From NCBI GenBank assembly GCA_938092065.1, contig CALKND010000024.1, positions 1 through 60,334 of the forward strand: a stretch of 60,334 nt of DNA, in the 5' to 3' direction. Shown piece after piece: positions 43,657-52,701 of this stretch (positions within the stretch are counted from its first letter, which is position 1; every line of letters begins with the position of its first letter). The position numbers and the translations under genes were made by a program. Below the pieces are notes generated by a model. That model saw only the letters and a program-made list of their open reading frames with translations, ran no database searches and was not told where the DNA came from. This stretch comes from an uncultured Rhodospirillales bacterium (GTDB lineage Bacteria; Pseudomonadota; Alphaproteobacteria; Rhodospirillales; JABHCV01).

Positions 43657-45618
43657 ATGGTTAACCAGCCTCTATCTGGAACAAACTCTCTTATAAAAGA
43701 CGGATTCAGGGACCGCACTTTCATGGGTGGAATCGGTGTGGGAGCGCGCTCAACCCTCTTCTTCTTGCTGGGAGTTGCCGTGTTCATCGCAGGTACTTTT
43801 GCGCTGTTATTTGCCGACAAGCAATTAAATCAAGTTAATCTCACCCTAACTGAGAGTGTTAACCTTGCTTCTTTTATTGCCGATATTGAACGGGATGTTT
43901 GGCGGATCAGAGCCGAAACTGAGGAACTCTCCAAACGCCTTGCCAATACTCAATTTGCAGCATCTGACGCTGGGAGAGCGGCTACGCAAGAACACGTGGT
44001 TCTGGCCAACACACTGGGACTTCGACTCGATGAGCTATACCTTCGCCCCAGCGCTCAAATTATTAATGAGCAGGTCTCCACATTGCGTGAGGCAGTTGCT
44101 CAATACATGGAGCAATATAACAAATCCACAAAAATTGAAGTTGATCCAGCTCCGGATATGACCGGACTAGAAACTATATTGAGGCAAGCCATTCGCAACA
44201 TGAGTAAAAGTCTCAACTCAGTAAACATTCTCAGCCTGAATGAAACCATGGCAGAAATTAGGGCAGTAACTATAGAATTCATAGAAAGTGGTGCAAGCCG
44301 GGATTTAGCGACGATTGAGAATGCTGAAAAAGAATTTGTTCGCCTACTAAACGCTGTTCCCATCTCGTCTGAAGACAAAAGCACACTCATGTCGAATATG
44401 ATTAAATACCAGTCATCCATGAGCACCTACGCAAAATACAGGCTAGTTCACGACAACACCCGTGACCGCCTTGAGGAAATTGTCTCCTATATGGTGCCTA
44501 GTATTGATGCTATCACTGGTTTTTCAGGAGATAACCTTGCGCAATCACAGATACTTCAACTAAATGTTCGCAAGAAATATCGTACTTTAATTGCGAGTGG
44601 AATTGCTGGAGCTTTTTTCCTAGTTGTGCTGTTTGGCATTGCAATGCTGAACTCTATCTCCAGCCCGATTATTGCTATTGCGAGAGCTGCCAAAAATTTA
44701 TCATCCGGCAATTCGGAAGTCGCCGTTCGTGGCCTTGGAGATGCTAATGAAACCGGTGAGATCGCCCGCGCCTTAACGAACATAAAGGGTCGCTTGAGGG
44801 AAGCTGACAAACTACAAGAAACTATGAAAAAAATAAAAATAGAAGTCGAGCGTGGCCGCGCCGCCAGTGCTGAGGCTGAATGGCTACGCAAGGATTTGGA
44901 ATCTATGAAGTCTGAGGCTGATGAGGGAAAGCGGGCTATCACAGAGGTTGCTCTACTGCGAAAAATTTTAGATGCCACAACTGACAGCATTAGCTTAAAA
45001 CAAATTGGTGAAAACATAACAACCAGCAAAGTTAATGAAAATATTGTTTCACCAGAAGCCATACAAGAAACTAAAGATGACGCGTCTCTTGATAAAATCT
45101 CCACGATTAGTCGTCAGGTTGCTCGCTCATCTGAATACGTCACCGCCGCGGCGGAGGAAGCAGAGCGTACAGGAACCTTGATCCGCAATCTTTCTGATGC
45201 CTCAGAAAAAATTGATACATTGGAAGCCTTGATTACTGCAATTGGAGAACAGGCTGATATGCTCGTCGTGAATACACCCGAACATGGCTCGGACCCCACT
45301 TTGTTGGCTCTTAACGGCTTCAAAGAGAGTTCAAATGGCGCAACTCGACGTTTTGATATTATTCGATCATCTTCCAGTCAGGCGACGTGGGCAATACGGG
45401 ATATTGGAGCGATTATCAAGGATTCTCGCGAAGTAGCACTAGACATTGCGCGCTTGTCTTCGGCAGATGCTCTGGAAGTGACCACGGACTTATTGCAACA
45501 ATCAGAGAATTTGCGTGGTATGTTAGATAATCTAGTCAACAAAATGCAAGGCCAAGTTATAGACGAGACGCTGATAGATATTGAAACGAACGGAGAGGAT
45601 AATTCTATTGAAACATGA
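43657..45618 (+). CDS. Methyl-accepting-chemotaxis-like receptor with a degenerate signalling tip
   Basis: 653 residues (ATG at 43657, AGGAA about six bases upstream). Layout: TM1 about 32-53, a helical extracytoplasmic domain of about 255 residues, TM2 about 310-332, HAMP about 333-387, a coiled coil, then a C-terminal helical region starting ISRQVARSSEYVTAAAEEAERT. The hairpin begins like a chemoreceptor (LITAIGEQADMLVVN) but the near-invariant EAARAGE...GFAVVA tip that contacts CheA/CheW is replaced by PEHGSDPTLLALNGFKESS. No che or fla genes are nearby. Its stop abuts the pgk stop. Confidence 0.8.
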   Translation: MVNQPLSGTNSLIKDGFRDRTFMGGIGVGARSTLFFLLGVAVFIAGTFALLFADKQLNQVNLTLTESVNLASFIADIERDVWRIRAETEELSKRLANTQFAASDAGRAATQEHVVLANTLGLRLDELYLRPSAQIINEQVSTLREAVAQYMEQYNKSTKIEVDPAPDMTGLETILRQAIRNMSKSLNSVNILSLNETMAEIRAVTIEFIESGASRDLATIENAEKEFVRLLNAVPISSEDKSTLMSNMIKYQSSMSTYAKYRLVHDNTRDRLEEIVSYMVPSIDAITGFSGDNLAQSQILQLNVRKKYRTLIASGIAGAFFLVVLFGIAMLNSISSPIIAIARAAKNLSSGNSEVAVRGLGDANETGEIARALTNIKGRLREADKLQETMKKIKIEVERGRAASAEAEWLRKDLESMKSEADEGKRAITEVALLRKILDATTDSISLKQIGENITTSKVNENIVSPEAIQETKDDASLDKISTISRQVARSSEYVTAAAEEAERTGTLIRNLSDASEKIDTLEALITAIGEQADMLVVNTPEHGSDPTLLALNGFKESSNGATRRFDIIRSSSSQATWAIRDIGAIIKDSREVALDIARLSSADALEVTTDLLQQSENLRGMLDNLVNKMQGQVIDETLIDIETNGEDNSIET

Positions 45619-46812
45619 TTACTTTCTGAGTACCTCTACGCCAGGAAGTTTTTTGCCTTCCATCCACTCTAGGAACGCGCCCCCAGCCGTGGATATATAG
45701 GAGAAATATTCACTAACACCAGCTTGTGCTAGTGCTGCCACCGTATCACCTCCACCTGCAACACTGATTAGCTTTCCTGCCCTAGTTAAGCGAGCCACTT
45801 CCGCCGCAACAGCATTTGTTCCTTTATCAAAGGGTTGTATTTCAAACGCCCCAAAAGGACCGTTCCAAACCAAGGTTTTACAATTTTCCAACTTGGCTGT
45901 AATGTTTGCAATGGAAGCAGAACCTACATCAAGCATCATGGCCTCTAACGGAATAGCATCTAGGTTAACAGTTTGACTAACTGCCCCTTCCTTGAATTCC
46001 CGAGCCACAACGCAATCTAGAGGCAGAACGACCTCACATCCGGATTCTTCAGCATCAGCAAGAATTTTATGCGCGAGTTCTGTCATATCTTTCTCACAGA
46101 TAGATTTTCCAACATCATAACCTTGAGCGAATAAAAAGGTATTAGCCATACCCCCGGCGATGATCAGAACATTAACCTTTTTTGAGAGGTTGCCAAGTAC
46201 TTCCATTTTAGTTGAAACCTTTGCACCGCCAACAACAGCAGCTACAGGTGGCTCAGGGTTCTCTAGTGCGCCAGACAGGGATTCAACTTCAGCCTGCATC
46301 AAACGACCTGCAGCCGAGGGTAGCAATTGAGCAAGAGTTTCTATCGAGGCGTGGGCACGGTGTGAACACGAGAAGGCATCACTGACATAGGCATCCCCCA
46401 GATTGGATAACTTTGATGCAAAAATCTCATCATTGGCTTCCTCACTGGCATGAAAACGGAGATTTTCCAACATAACAATGTCACCATTATTCAAACCATC
46501 AATAGTTCTTTTTGCACTTTCGCCAATGGTATCCGTGGCGAAAGCTACAGGTAAACCGCAAGATTTAGACAGAGCCCTTGCACCCGGATCCAGTGACATT
46601 TCAGGAACAATCTGACCTTTAGGACGACCAAAGTGAGAAATCACTATGACCTTTGCACCTTTTTTGGAAAGCTCGCTCAGTGTAGGCACTGCACGATCAA
46701 TTCGCGTTGTGTCAGTGACTTTGCCGTTCTGCATAGGCACATTTAAGTCAGCACGCACAAGAACACGCTTGCCGGCCACATCTAAATCATCAATAGTTTT
46801 TAACTCTGACAT
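45619..46812 (-). CDS. pgk: Phosphoglycerate kinase
   Basis: Transfers phosphate between 1,3-bisphosphoglycerate and ADP. 397 residues from the ATG at 46812; the frame is open to 46854 but MSELKTIDDLD is the family start. Seen: VLVRADLNVPMQNGKVTD, SHFGRPKG, AFSCSHRAHAS, AVVGGAKVSTKMEVL, LVWNGPFGAFE, and the nucleotide loop SVAGGGDTVAAL. Not clustered with gap or fba here. Its stop codon is immediately adjacent to that of the converging receptor-like gene, so no separate terminator exists between them. Confidence 0.97.
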   Translation of the reverse strand: MSELKTIDDLDVAGKRVLVRADLNVPMQNGKVTDTTRIDRAVPTLSELSKKGAKVIVISHFGRPKGQIVPEMSLDPGARALSKSCGLPVAFATDTIGESAKRTIDGLNNGDIVMLENLRFHASEEANDEIFASKLSNLGDAYVSDAFSCSHRAHASIETLAQLLPSAAGRLMQAEVESLSGALENPEPPVAAVVGGAKVSTKMEVLGNLSKKVNVLIIAGGMANTFLFAQGYDVGKSICEKDMTELAHKILADAEESGCEVVLPLDCVVAREFKEGAVSQTVNLDAIPLEAMMLDVGSASIANITAKLENCKTLVWNGPFGAFEIQPFDKGTNAVAAEVARLTRAGKLISVAGGGDTVAALAQAGVSEYFSYISTAGGAFLEWMEGKKLPGVEVLRK

Positions 46813-47235
46813 AGCTGAACTCTTTCCTGCCGCATTTATATGATAGTGATACATTATCCTTTATCGGAGGCTTAAGGTGCAATACACCTTGCGTTGGGAG
46901 GCTTATTATTCAATCAGCAGGCGATCTTATTAGTGATTAAATTACCCCTATTTGTCATTTGTAATTGCACCTTTCTAGATAATTTACAGTTGCAAAATAC
47001 ACCAAAGTTTTAAGTTAAAATAGGAGATCATAGGGACCCAGCATTTAAATTTTTAGTTCAATAATTTGTGAAGAAAATGTTCGAGTGTGAAATAAAGAAC
47101 TCCTATTACGCATGACTTTTTTATATTCCAGTTAATAATATGCTAGAGTTGCTTTATGGCTGGTAAGTGTAATTTATAAAGCCAACAAAAATAAGGTGCG
47201 TTCTTGGCAGGTGCAAATTCAGCAATTTAAAAGAT
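46813..47235. other. Intergenic region between pgk and tRNA-Arg
   Basis: No coding frame. It contains a tight hairpin AAGGTG-CAATA-CACCTT (46874-46890) flanked by two copies of GGAGGCTTA (46866-46874 and 46897-46905, 31 bases apart), in the presumed pgk leader. The rest is AT-rich with nothing I can identify. Confidence 0.4.
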
Positions 47236-47312
47236 TGGTGCGCCCGACAAGATTCGAACTTGTGACCCCCAGATTAGGAATCTGGTGCTCTATCCTACTG
47301 AGCTACGGGCGC
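47236..47312 (-). tRNA. tRNA-Arg (anticodon CCT)
   Basis: Full cloverleaf on the minus strand: acceptor GCGCCCG paired with CGGGCGC, D-arm with AGCTCAGTAGGATAGAGC, anticodon stem CCAGA/TCTGG around loop TTCCTAA giving anticodon CCT, T-arm CAAG-TTCGAAT-CTTG, discriminator A and encoded CCA (47236-47238). Reads AGG codons. Confidence 0.97.
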
Positions 47313-47326
47313 ACGTTTTTTATTCC

Positions 47327-47355
47327 GACTTACAAAAGTCATAGTTGCTAACTAT
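47327..47355. repeat. Two adjoining perfect inverted repeats upstream of tRNA-Arg
   Basis: GACTT-ACAA-AAGTC (47327-47340) is directly followed by ATAGTT-GCT-AACTAT (47341-47355). Both are perfect and lie 15-43 bases upstream of the tRNA 5' end, in its promoter zone. Confidence 0.5.
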
Positions 47356-47583
47356 AAATTCTGCGTAACTTAAATTAGTTTAGCCCAAGGTAACATGCGT
47401 GGCCTTATAATATATGAGGACAATGCTTGAATGTCATGAAATCTACGCAGGCATATTGCAGGATAAAATGCCTATGTGAAAAACTATATTATGTCATCCC
47501 GACTGAATTATGAGCTTATTCAAAGACAAGTTTTGCAGCAATAGAATTAGTCACCTTTTTGATATGAACATGTGAAATTTTAT

Positions 47584-48573
47584 TCATAAAACGCTCTCTT
47601 TAATCTTTTCAACAAGGTTATAGGCTGCTGTATAAGCGCCTTCAACTCGACCCCCAAGACACCAGTCACCACACGCCCCAAGCTGCATACCCTGATCAAA
47701 AAAAACAGGGCATTTCGTCCGGTCAACATTATTTGCATACAGCCAACTATGTATCATTTTATATTCTGAGCCGCTAACATCGCAACCAATAATACGGCTT
47801 GTTTCATAACATAAATGCTTTAGGACTTCGTCACGGTCAGCATCAAGGTGCTCTTCTGCATATTTTTCAGACGAATGAACCAACAATGTATATGGCCCTG
47901 ATCGACCGGGCTTATTGCTGTTTACTGCTAACCAGCTAAGATCAGAATTAGTAATATGAGCTGCGTCAAACTCAAGATGTAAAGGCTCGGAAAATCCAAG
48001 CATCAATGAGATGCAGGCCTGCATTTGAACATCTTTAATCTCATTATGATATTGAAACTCTATTGGCAACAAATCGGCAGTTTGGTGAGAAGGTGCAGTA
48101 GAAATTACCCAATCAAATCCATCATAAAGCAGGCTTTGCTCACTAAACAATTGCCATTTGCCTACATGTCGCAAAGTGACAATTCGTGTATTAAGCTTTA
48201 CATCTAAATTCATGGCTAAATGTTTAGCTATTATATTCATGCTCGGCACACCTACATAGCGTGGCTCATTATCTGCATCTCCCCAAGCTTTGCGTTCTGT
48301 AATTTTATCACTATCAAATTTTACATAACGGGCGTTCCAGCGTTCTATCACGCCACTATTGACCAAGGGTTGAATAAATTTTTTAAAAGGCCCAGTACGT
48401 GCTGTAAAATATTGGGCGCCATAGTCAAAAAAGTATGGTTCGGCACGTCGAGTAGACATTCTACCACTAACACTCTGTGCTTTCTCAAAAACAGTAATGT
48501 CAGCATAGTCTTTTAATAAATTAGCTGCCGTTAATCCCGATATACCAGAGCCAATAATCGCAATTTTTGCCAT
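47584..48573 (-). CDS. FAD-dependent oxidoreductase, renalase/amine-oxidase-like
   Basis: 329 residues with an N-terminal FAD motif KIAIIGSGISGLTAANLL, acidic residue in ITVFEKAQSVSGRMSTRR (a GR motif as in amine oxidases and renalases), and a C-terminal LGACGDWCLGGRVEGAYTAA that closes the flavin site. FDYGAQYFTAR is typical of the bacterial renalase-like branch. The substrate is not known; renalase-type oxidation of misreduced NAD(P)H isomers is a possibility by family only. It lies 38 bases after the pagL-like gene on the same strand. Confidence 0.8.
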   Translation of the reverse strand: MAKIAIIGSGISGLTAANLLKDYADITVFEKAQSVSGRMSTRRAEPYFFDYGAQYFTARTGPFKKFIQPLVNSGVIERWNARYVKFDSDKITERKAWGDADNEPRYVGVPSMNIIAKHLAMNLDVKLNTRIVTLRHVGKWQLFSEQSLLYDGFDWVISTAPSHQTADLLPIEFQYHNEIKDVQMQACISLMLGFSEPLHLEFDAAHITNSDLSWLAVNSNKPGRSGPYTLLVHSSEKYAEEHLDADRDEVLKHLCYETSRIIGCDVSGSEYKMIHSWLYANNVDRTKCPVFFDQGMQLGACGDWCLGGRVEGAYTAAYNLVEKIKESVL

Positions 48574-48611
48574 GCAGCATTCCTATTGGCAGATTGGTTT
48601 TGCGTAAATGC

Positions 48612-49133
48612 TTAATTACCAAACAGCTTATCAAAGGGTGCTGAATAATAAACCATCGCTGATTCTGTGCCCACATTATCATCCCCCAAACCAGCGTTTG
48701 AATAATGGGACACTGCAACCCCCAAGCGCGACCGATCATTAAAGCGATATGAGGCCTCAAGTTGAGAACGTATTTCCATAGCATATCCCAGATCAAGTTT
48801 TGAATTCCCGCCCACATAAATATTTGGGACAACACTTGGCGTGAAAACAAAACGGCGGCCTAAAAATACATCGATAAGAATCCCAGCACCCAAAAACCCT
48901 TGCCCAGTTGTAGTCCCGGCAAGAGCCACAAGGGGCTTAAAGATCCAAAACTTCTTACTTGAGCGATATTCAATACGTAATTCCTCACCCTCTTCATTTT
49001 TTAGGTCCCAATCGTATGCGCCCACTCCGAACGTAATAAAATCAGGATCATCAGCAAATGCTGAATAAGACAGGCCAAAACTAACACCTGAGATGGCAAT
49101 AGCTGTCCTTAATACCCTAAAAAGTGGCAACAT
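48612..49133 (-). CDS. pagL: PagL-like lipid A 3-O-deacylase (outer membrane)
   Basis: 173 residues from the ATG at 49133 (a TTG at 49157 is less likely). A signal peptide (MLPLFRVLRTAIAISGVSFG with cleavage after SAFA) is followed by an outer-membrane beta-barrel: alternating GVGAYDWDL, LRIEYRSSKKF, and so on. The catalytic triad of the family is visible in VAVSHYSNAGLG (His and Ser) and GTES (Glu). Expected to remove the 3-O acyl chain of lipid A at the outer membrane. Adjacent to the flavoprotein gene. Confidence 0.85.
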   Translation of the reverse strand: MLPLFRVLRTAIAISGVSFGLSYSAFADDPDFITFGVGAYDWDLKNEEGEELRIEYRSSKKFWIFKPLVALAGTTTGQGFLGAGILIDVFLGRRFVFTPSVVPNIYVGGNSKLDLGYAMEIRSQLEASYRFNDRSRLGVAVSHYSNAGLGDDNVGTESAMVYYSAPFDKLFGN

Positions 49134-49212
49134 TTTCTTACTAACTTTCTTATGCAAATTTAAAAAAGAGATACTACGTCATGATGGCCATCATGAAAAG
49201 AGCCTAGAAGCA

Positions 49213-50220
49213 TCATATTCTATCTCTTAAACTGTCTGTTGCCTGTACAAGCGCCCTACGAATACCGGGCTCCATTGCCAAATGGCCAGCATCCTTAATA
49301 ATATTAAGGCACACAGCACTGTCTCCTCCAGGCCAATTGCGAGCTAGCTTGTCTGCGTTAATTACGGGGCAGATTATGTCATAGCGTCCTTGAACGATTA
49401 TCGCTGGAAGTCCTGCTAGTTTTTTTAAATTATTCAGGATAAAATTTTCCTCAATAAACATATTATTAATGAAATAATGGGTTTCAATGCGCGATATGGC
49501 CAATCCACCTCCACTACTGACTGGGAGAATGTCACGTTTCGGCTGTGGCATCTCACTGGCGAAACTGGGGAGTAATGTGGAACAGAGTGCTTCGAAGCGG
49601 CTCCATGATGCCGCCGCCGACATGTGAATCTCTGGATCCGCGTGATTAAGTCTACCATAGTATGCTGCTATAAGATCAGATTGTTCGTTCTCAGGAAGAA
49701 ATTCTGTTAAATCACGGTGTGCCTCTGGGAAAATATTTGCAGTGCCCTTAATGAACCAATTAAGTTCGGCTGCCGTGGCCAAGAAGACCCCGCGCAGGAC
49801 AAATCCCTTACAACTCCCGGGATGTTCAATACCATATGTCAGTGCAAGAGTTGATCCCCATGAGCCGCCAAACACGAGCCACTCATCAATTTCTAGATGA
49901 TTACGCAGGGCCTCAATGTCAGCAATTAGATGTTCGGTTGTGTTACTTTTAATACAAGCATAAGGCACACTTCTTCCGCACCCACGCTGATCAAATAGGA
50001 TAATCCTGTAATGCACAGGGTCAAAAAAACGACGTTGACTAACGCTGCACCCTGCCCCCGGACCACCATGCAGGAAAATTACTGGAGCCCCATGAGGATT
50101 GCCGGACTGTTCCCAGTAAAGACGATGGCCATCACTGACATCTAGCAGACCGCTTCGGTAGGGCTGCAGGGCAGGGTACAAGTCAATATTTTTTTGTATA
50201 ACATCCATTGATACAATCAT
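49213..50220 (-). CDS. pip: Proline iminopeptidase (alpha/beta hydrolase, S33)
   Basis: Removes N-terminal proline from peptides. 335 residues: oxyanion HGGPGAGCS (about 51-59), FDQRGCGRSVP, nucleophile Ser120 in GGSWGSTLALTYG, catalytic Asp in IIVQGRYDIICP and His in DAGHLAMEPGI. The start may be the ATG at 50220 or the in-frame ATG four codons later. Single gene, divergent from the M48 protease. Confidence 0.93.
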   Translation of the reverse strand: MIVSMDVIQKNIDLYPALQPYRSGLLDVSDGHRLYWEQSGNPHGAPVIFLHGGPGAGCSVSQRRFFDPVHYRIILFDQRGCGRSVPYACIKSNTTEHLIADIEALRNHLEIDEWLVFGGSWGSTLALTYGIEHPGSCKGFVLRGVFLATAAELNWFIKGTANIFPEAHRDLTEFLPENEQSDLIAAYYGRLNHADPEIHMSAAASWSRFEALCSTLLPSFASEMPQPKRDILPVSSGGGLAISRIETHYFINNMFIEENFILNNLKKLAGLPAIIVQGRYDIICPVINADKLARNWPGGDSAVCLNIIKDAGHLAMEPGIRRALVQATDSLRDRI

Positions 50221-50398
50221 AGATCATGCCTAGATAAAAAACAGCTACTTGTATGGAAAAGCTGTTTAATATCAAAATAGGTCTTAAAACATTAAGTGCC
50301 CCAACTTGGTGGAAAAGAGAAATAGCCAAGGATTGAAATAATGCAATCTAAGAAAAATGAAGTTTTGTTATACTACTAAAAACAACATGGAAGTCCAC

Positions 50399-51889
50399 AT
50401 GCACTATTTCAATAAACTTTTCTTCATACTTGCGCTTATTGTTTCACTGCTTACGGTCGGGGCCTGCTCAACCAACCCGGCGACTGGTAGGCAAAGCTTC
50501 ACAGCCTTTATGTCTGTGGAAAAAGAAAAAGAAGTTGGCGCAACCGAGCATCCTAAAATTGTAAAACAATTTGGTGGCATTTATCAGGATAAAAATCTTA
50601 ACTCTTATGTTGCTCGCATTGGCGCGAAATTGGCACAATTTTCTGAATTGCCAACCATGAAATATACCTTCACTATTTTAAACGATGAAAAGGTCAATGC
50701 TTTCGCACTTCCAGGAGGATATGTCTACGTCACGCGTGGCCTGCTGGCAATTGTTGCTAATGAAGCAGAGATGGCAGGGGTATTAGCTCACGAAATCGGC
50801 CATATCACTGCGAGGCACTCCTCCCAACGCTACAGTGCTAGCAAGGCGACAAATATAGGGTTACAAATACTTGGGGCAATTGGCAGTATCGCTGGGGCTC
50901 CTACAGGGGCCAGTCAACTTGCATCTCTTGGCGGGCGAGCGGCTTTGAAAAGTTATTCACGCGAACAAGAACTGGAAGCCGACATGCTAGGGGTACGTTA
51001 CCTAAGCCGTGTAGGATATGATCCTTATGCTATGACCAGTTTCTTTAACAAGTTAAAATCCCATAGCAAGCTTGAAGCGGACATGCGAGGAAAAATAAAC
51101 AAATCTGAACGCATCAATATCATGTCAACCCATCCGTTGACATCAGAAAGAATTTCCAAGGCAGAAAAGCTTCTAGCTCAAATCGAGGTCACCGGAAAAG
51201 AGCGTGGGCAAAAAACTTATGAGAATGAAATAGACGGTCTAGTTTTTGGTGATGATCCTGGACAAGGCATCCGTCGCGGCCAAATTTTTGAACATCCTGC
51301 TCTGGGCTTTCGCTTTGAAGTCCCAACTGGTTTCACCATGATCAACACCCCAAATAAACTGACAGCAAGATCCAGTGATGGCTCAGTCATTTCTTTTGAT
51401 ATGGCCCCAGGGGAAAAAATTCAGGAAGTTGGCGGCATAACTGATTACATCAAGGCCATAAACTTTAAGGGTTACAAATTCCAGGATGTGAAGGACCTAA
51501 AAATTAACGGTATGAATGGGGCTACAGGTTTTTTAAGGCTAAACAATGCTGGTATACGACGTGATATTCGCTTGTTAGTTATCAAGAAAGAAAGAGATCA
51601 GATATTTCGTTTGTTGTTTGAAACAAATACCAAGGATGCGGATCTAATGGCACTTAATTTCAAGCAAATAATATTTAGCTTCAAACGTTTGAGCCAGAAA
51701 GAAATACTAAACATAAGGCCGTTGCGAATACGTTTTAAAACTGTATCAAGGGGGGATAGTATAGAAGTATTAGCTCGAGATATGCCAATAGATCGATTTG
51801 CTCTCGAGTGGTTTGAGCTTTTAAATAAAATAAAACGGGACACCTCTCTTAAAATAGGTGACCGTGTTCGCGTCATAGCTGAATATTAA
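50399..51889 (+). CDS. M48 zinc metalloprotease lipoprotein with a C-terminal LysM-like module
   Basis: 496 residues from the ATG at 50399 (GGAAG upstream; ATGs at 50357 and 50387 are in frame). A signal peptide with lipobox LTVGAC is followed by an M48 peptidase domain holding the zinc motif HEIGH and the downstream Glu in SREQELEADMLG. After a long middle domain (roughly 290-430) the protein ends with a LysM-like stretch (FKTVSRGDSIEVLA ... KIGDRVRVI). BepA/YfgC-type role in outer-membrane protein quality control is likely by family; not proven. Confidence 0.88.
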   Translation: MHYFNKLFFILALIVSLLTVGACSTNPATGRQSFTAFMSVEKEKEVGATEHPKIVKQFGGIYQDKNLNSYVARIGAKLAQFSELPTMKYTFTILNDEKVNAFALPGGYVYVTRGLLAIVANEAEMAGVLAHEIGHITARHSSQRYSASKATNIGLQILGAIGSIAGAPTGASQLASLGGRAALKSYSREQELEADMLGVRYLSRVGYDPYAMTSFFNKLKSHSKLEADMRGKINKSERINIMSTHPLTSERISKAEKLLAQIEVTGKERGQKTYENEIDGLVFGDDPGQGIRRGQIFEHPALGFRFEVPTGFTMINTPNKLTARSSDGSVISFDMAPGEKIQEVGGITDYIKAINFKGYKFQDVKDLKINGMNGATGFLRLNNAGIRRDIRLLVIKKERDQIFRLLFETNTKDADLMALNFKQIIFSFKRLSQKEILNIRPLRIRFKTVSRGDSIEVLARDMPIDRFALEWFELLNKIKRDTSLKIGDRVRVIAEY

Positions 51890-51929
51890 AAATTCCTTCC
51901 CGTTTCATCTTTTAATGGGCATTTCTAAT

Positions 51930-51955
51930 ACTCTTTACGCTTACTCTTTACGCTG
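51930..51955. repeat. 13-bp tandem duplication spanning the carD stop
   Basis: ACTCTTTACGCTT (51930-51942) and ACTCTTTACGCTG (51943-51955) are head-to-tail copies differing at the last base. The second covers the carD stop codon (51948-51950). A recent slippage event fits. Confidence 0.7.
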
Positions 51956-52514
51956 CGGCTGTATCCGATGTGCCTGCAGTATCGATTTCTGCTTCTTGAG
52001 CCGCTTCCGATACTGGAGCTGTTGCAGACAAAATGCACTCTAACTTCTCTGTCGCCATTTCAGGATTAGTTTTTTCCACGGCACCTACTTCACAAGCAAG
52101 ACGGTCTAGTGCTGCTTCATAAATTTGTCGCTCACTAAATGATTGATCAGGTTGACCGGTGTTTCGATGGAGATCACGAACAACCTCTGCGATTGCCAAC
52201 GGATCACCAGAATTGATTTTCATTTCATATTCCTGAGCGCGACGGCTCCACATAGTACGTTTTACTCGGGCACGACCTTTTAAGGTAGTTAGTGCCTTTT
52301 CTATGATTTTTTTAGAACTAAGCCTCCTCAAACCAGAGGCTTCAGCTTTGTCTGTTGGAACGCGAAGGGTCATCCTGTCCCGTTCAAACTCAATAACAAA
52401 CAATTTGAGTTTGTGCCCTGAATATTCCTGAGTTTCAATATCGAGAACCTTACCAACCCCATGGGTCGGGTAGACCACAAAATCCCCGGGTGCGCACATT
52501 AAGTCTTTAGCCAT
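51948..52514 (-). CDS. carD: CarD-family transcriptional regulator
   Basis: 188 residues. The N-terminal RNA-polymerase-interacting domain reads GDFVVYPTHGVGKVLDIE with SGHKLKLFVIEFERDRMTLRVP; a helical C-terminal domain (about 65-165) follows, then an Ala/Thr/Glu-rich tail. CarD stabilises open promoter complexes and is common in alphaproteobacteria. Its 3' end, including the stop, overlaps a 13-base tandem duplication (51930-51955). Confidence 0.95.
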   Translation of the reverse strand: MAKDLMCAPGDFVVYPTHGVGKVLDIETQEYSGHKLKLFVIEFERDRMTLRVPTDKAEASGLRRLSSKKIIEKALTTLKGRARVKRTMWSRRAQEYEMKINSGDPLAIAEVVRDLHRNTGQPDQSFSERQIYEAALDRLACEVGAVEKTNPEMATEKLECILSATAPVSEAAQEAEIDTAGTSDTAAA

Positions 52515-52701
52515 ACTTCAACCTTTTTTTACTTTTTAACTCAGAAATTTCATACTAAAAAAATATCCGGGCAAATACCGGTGAGTATAAAGTATGATTT
52601 TCTAAAATTTCCTGGCGTGTTCTAGCAACAAACAGCCAGGACTCACCATAACAACTGTTTCAATAATTTAGTTTAACACTTTTCCACAAAAAATTAAAGA
52701 G

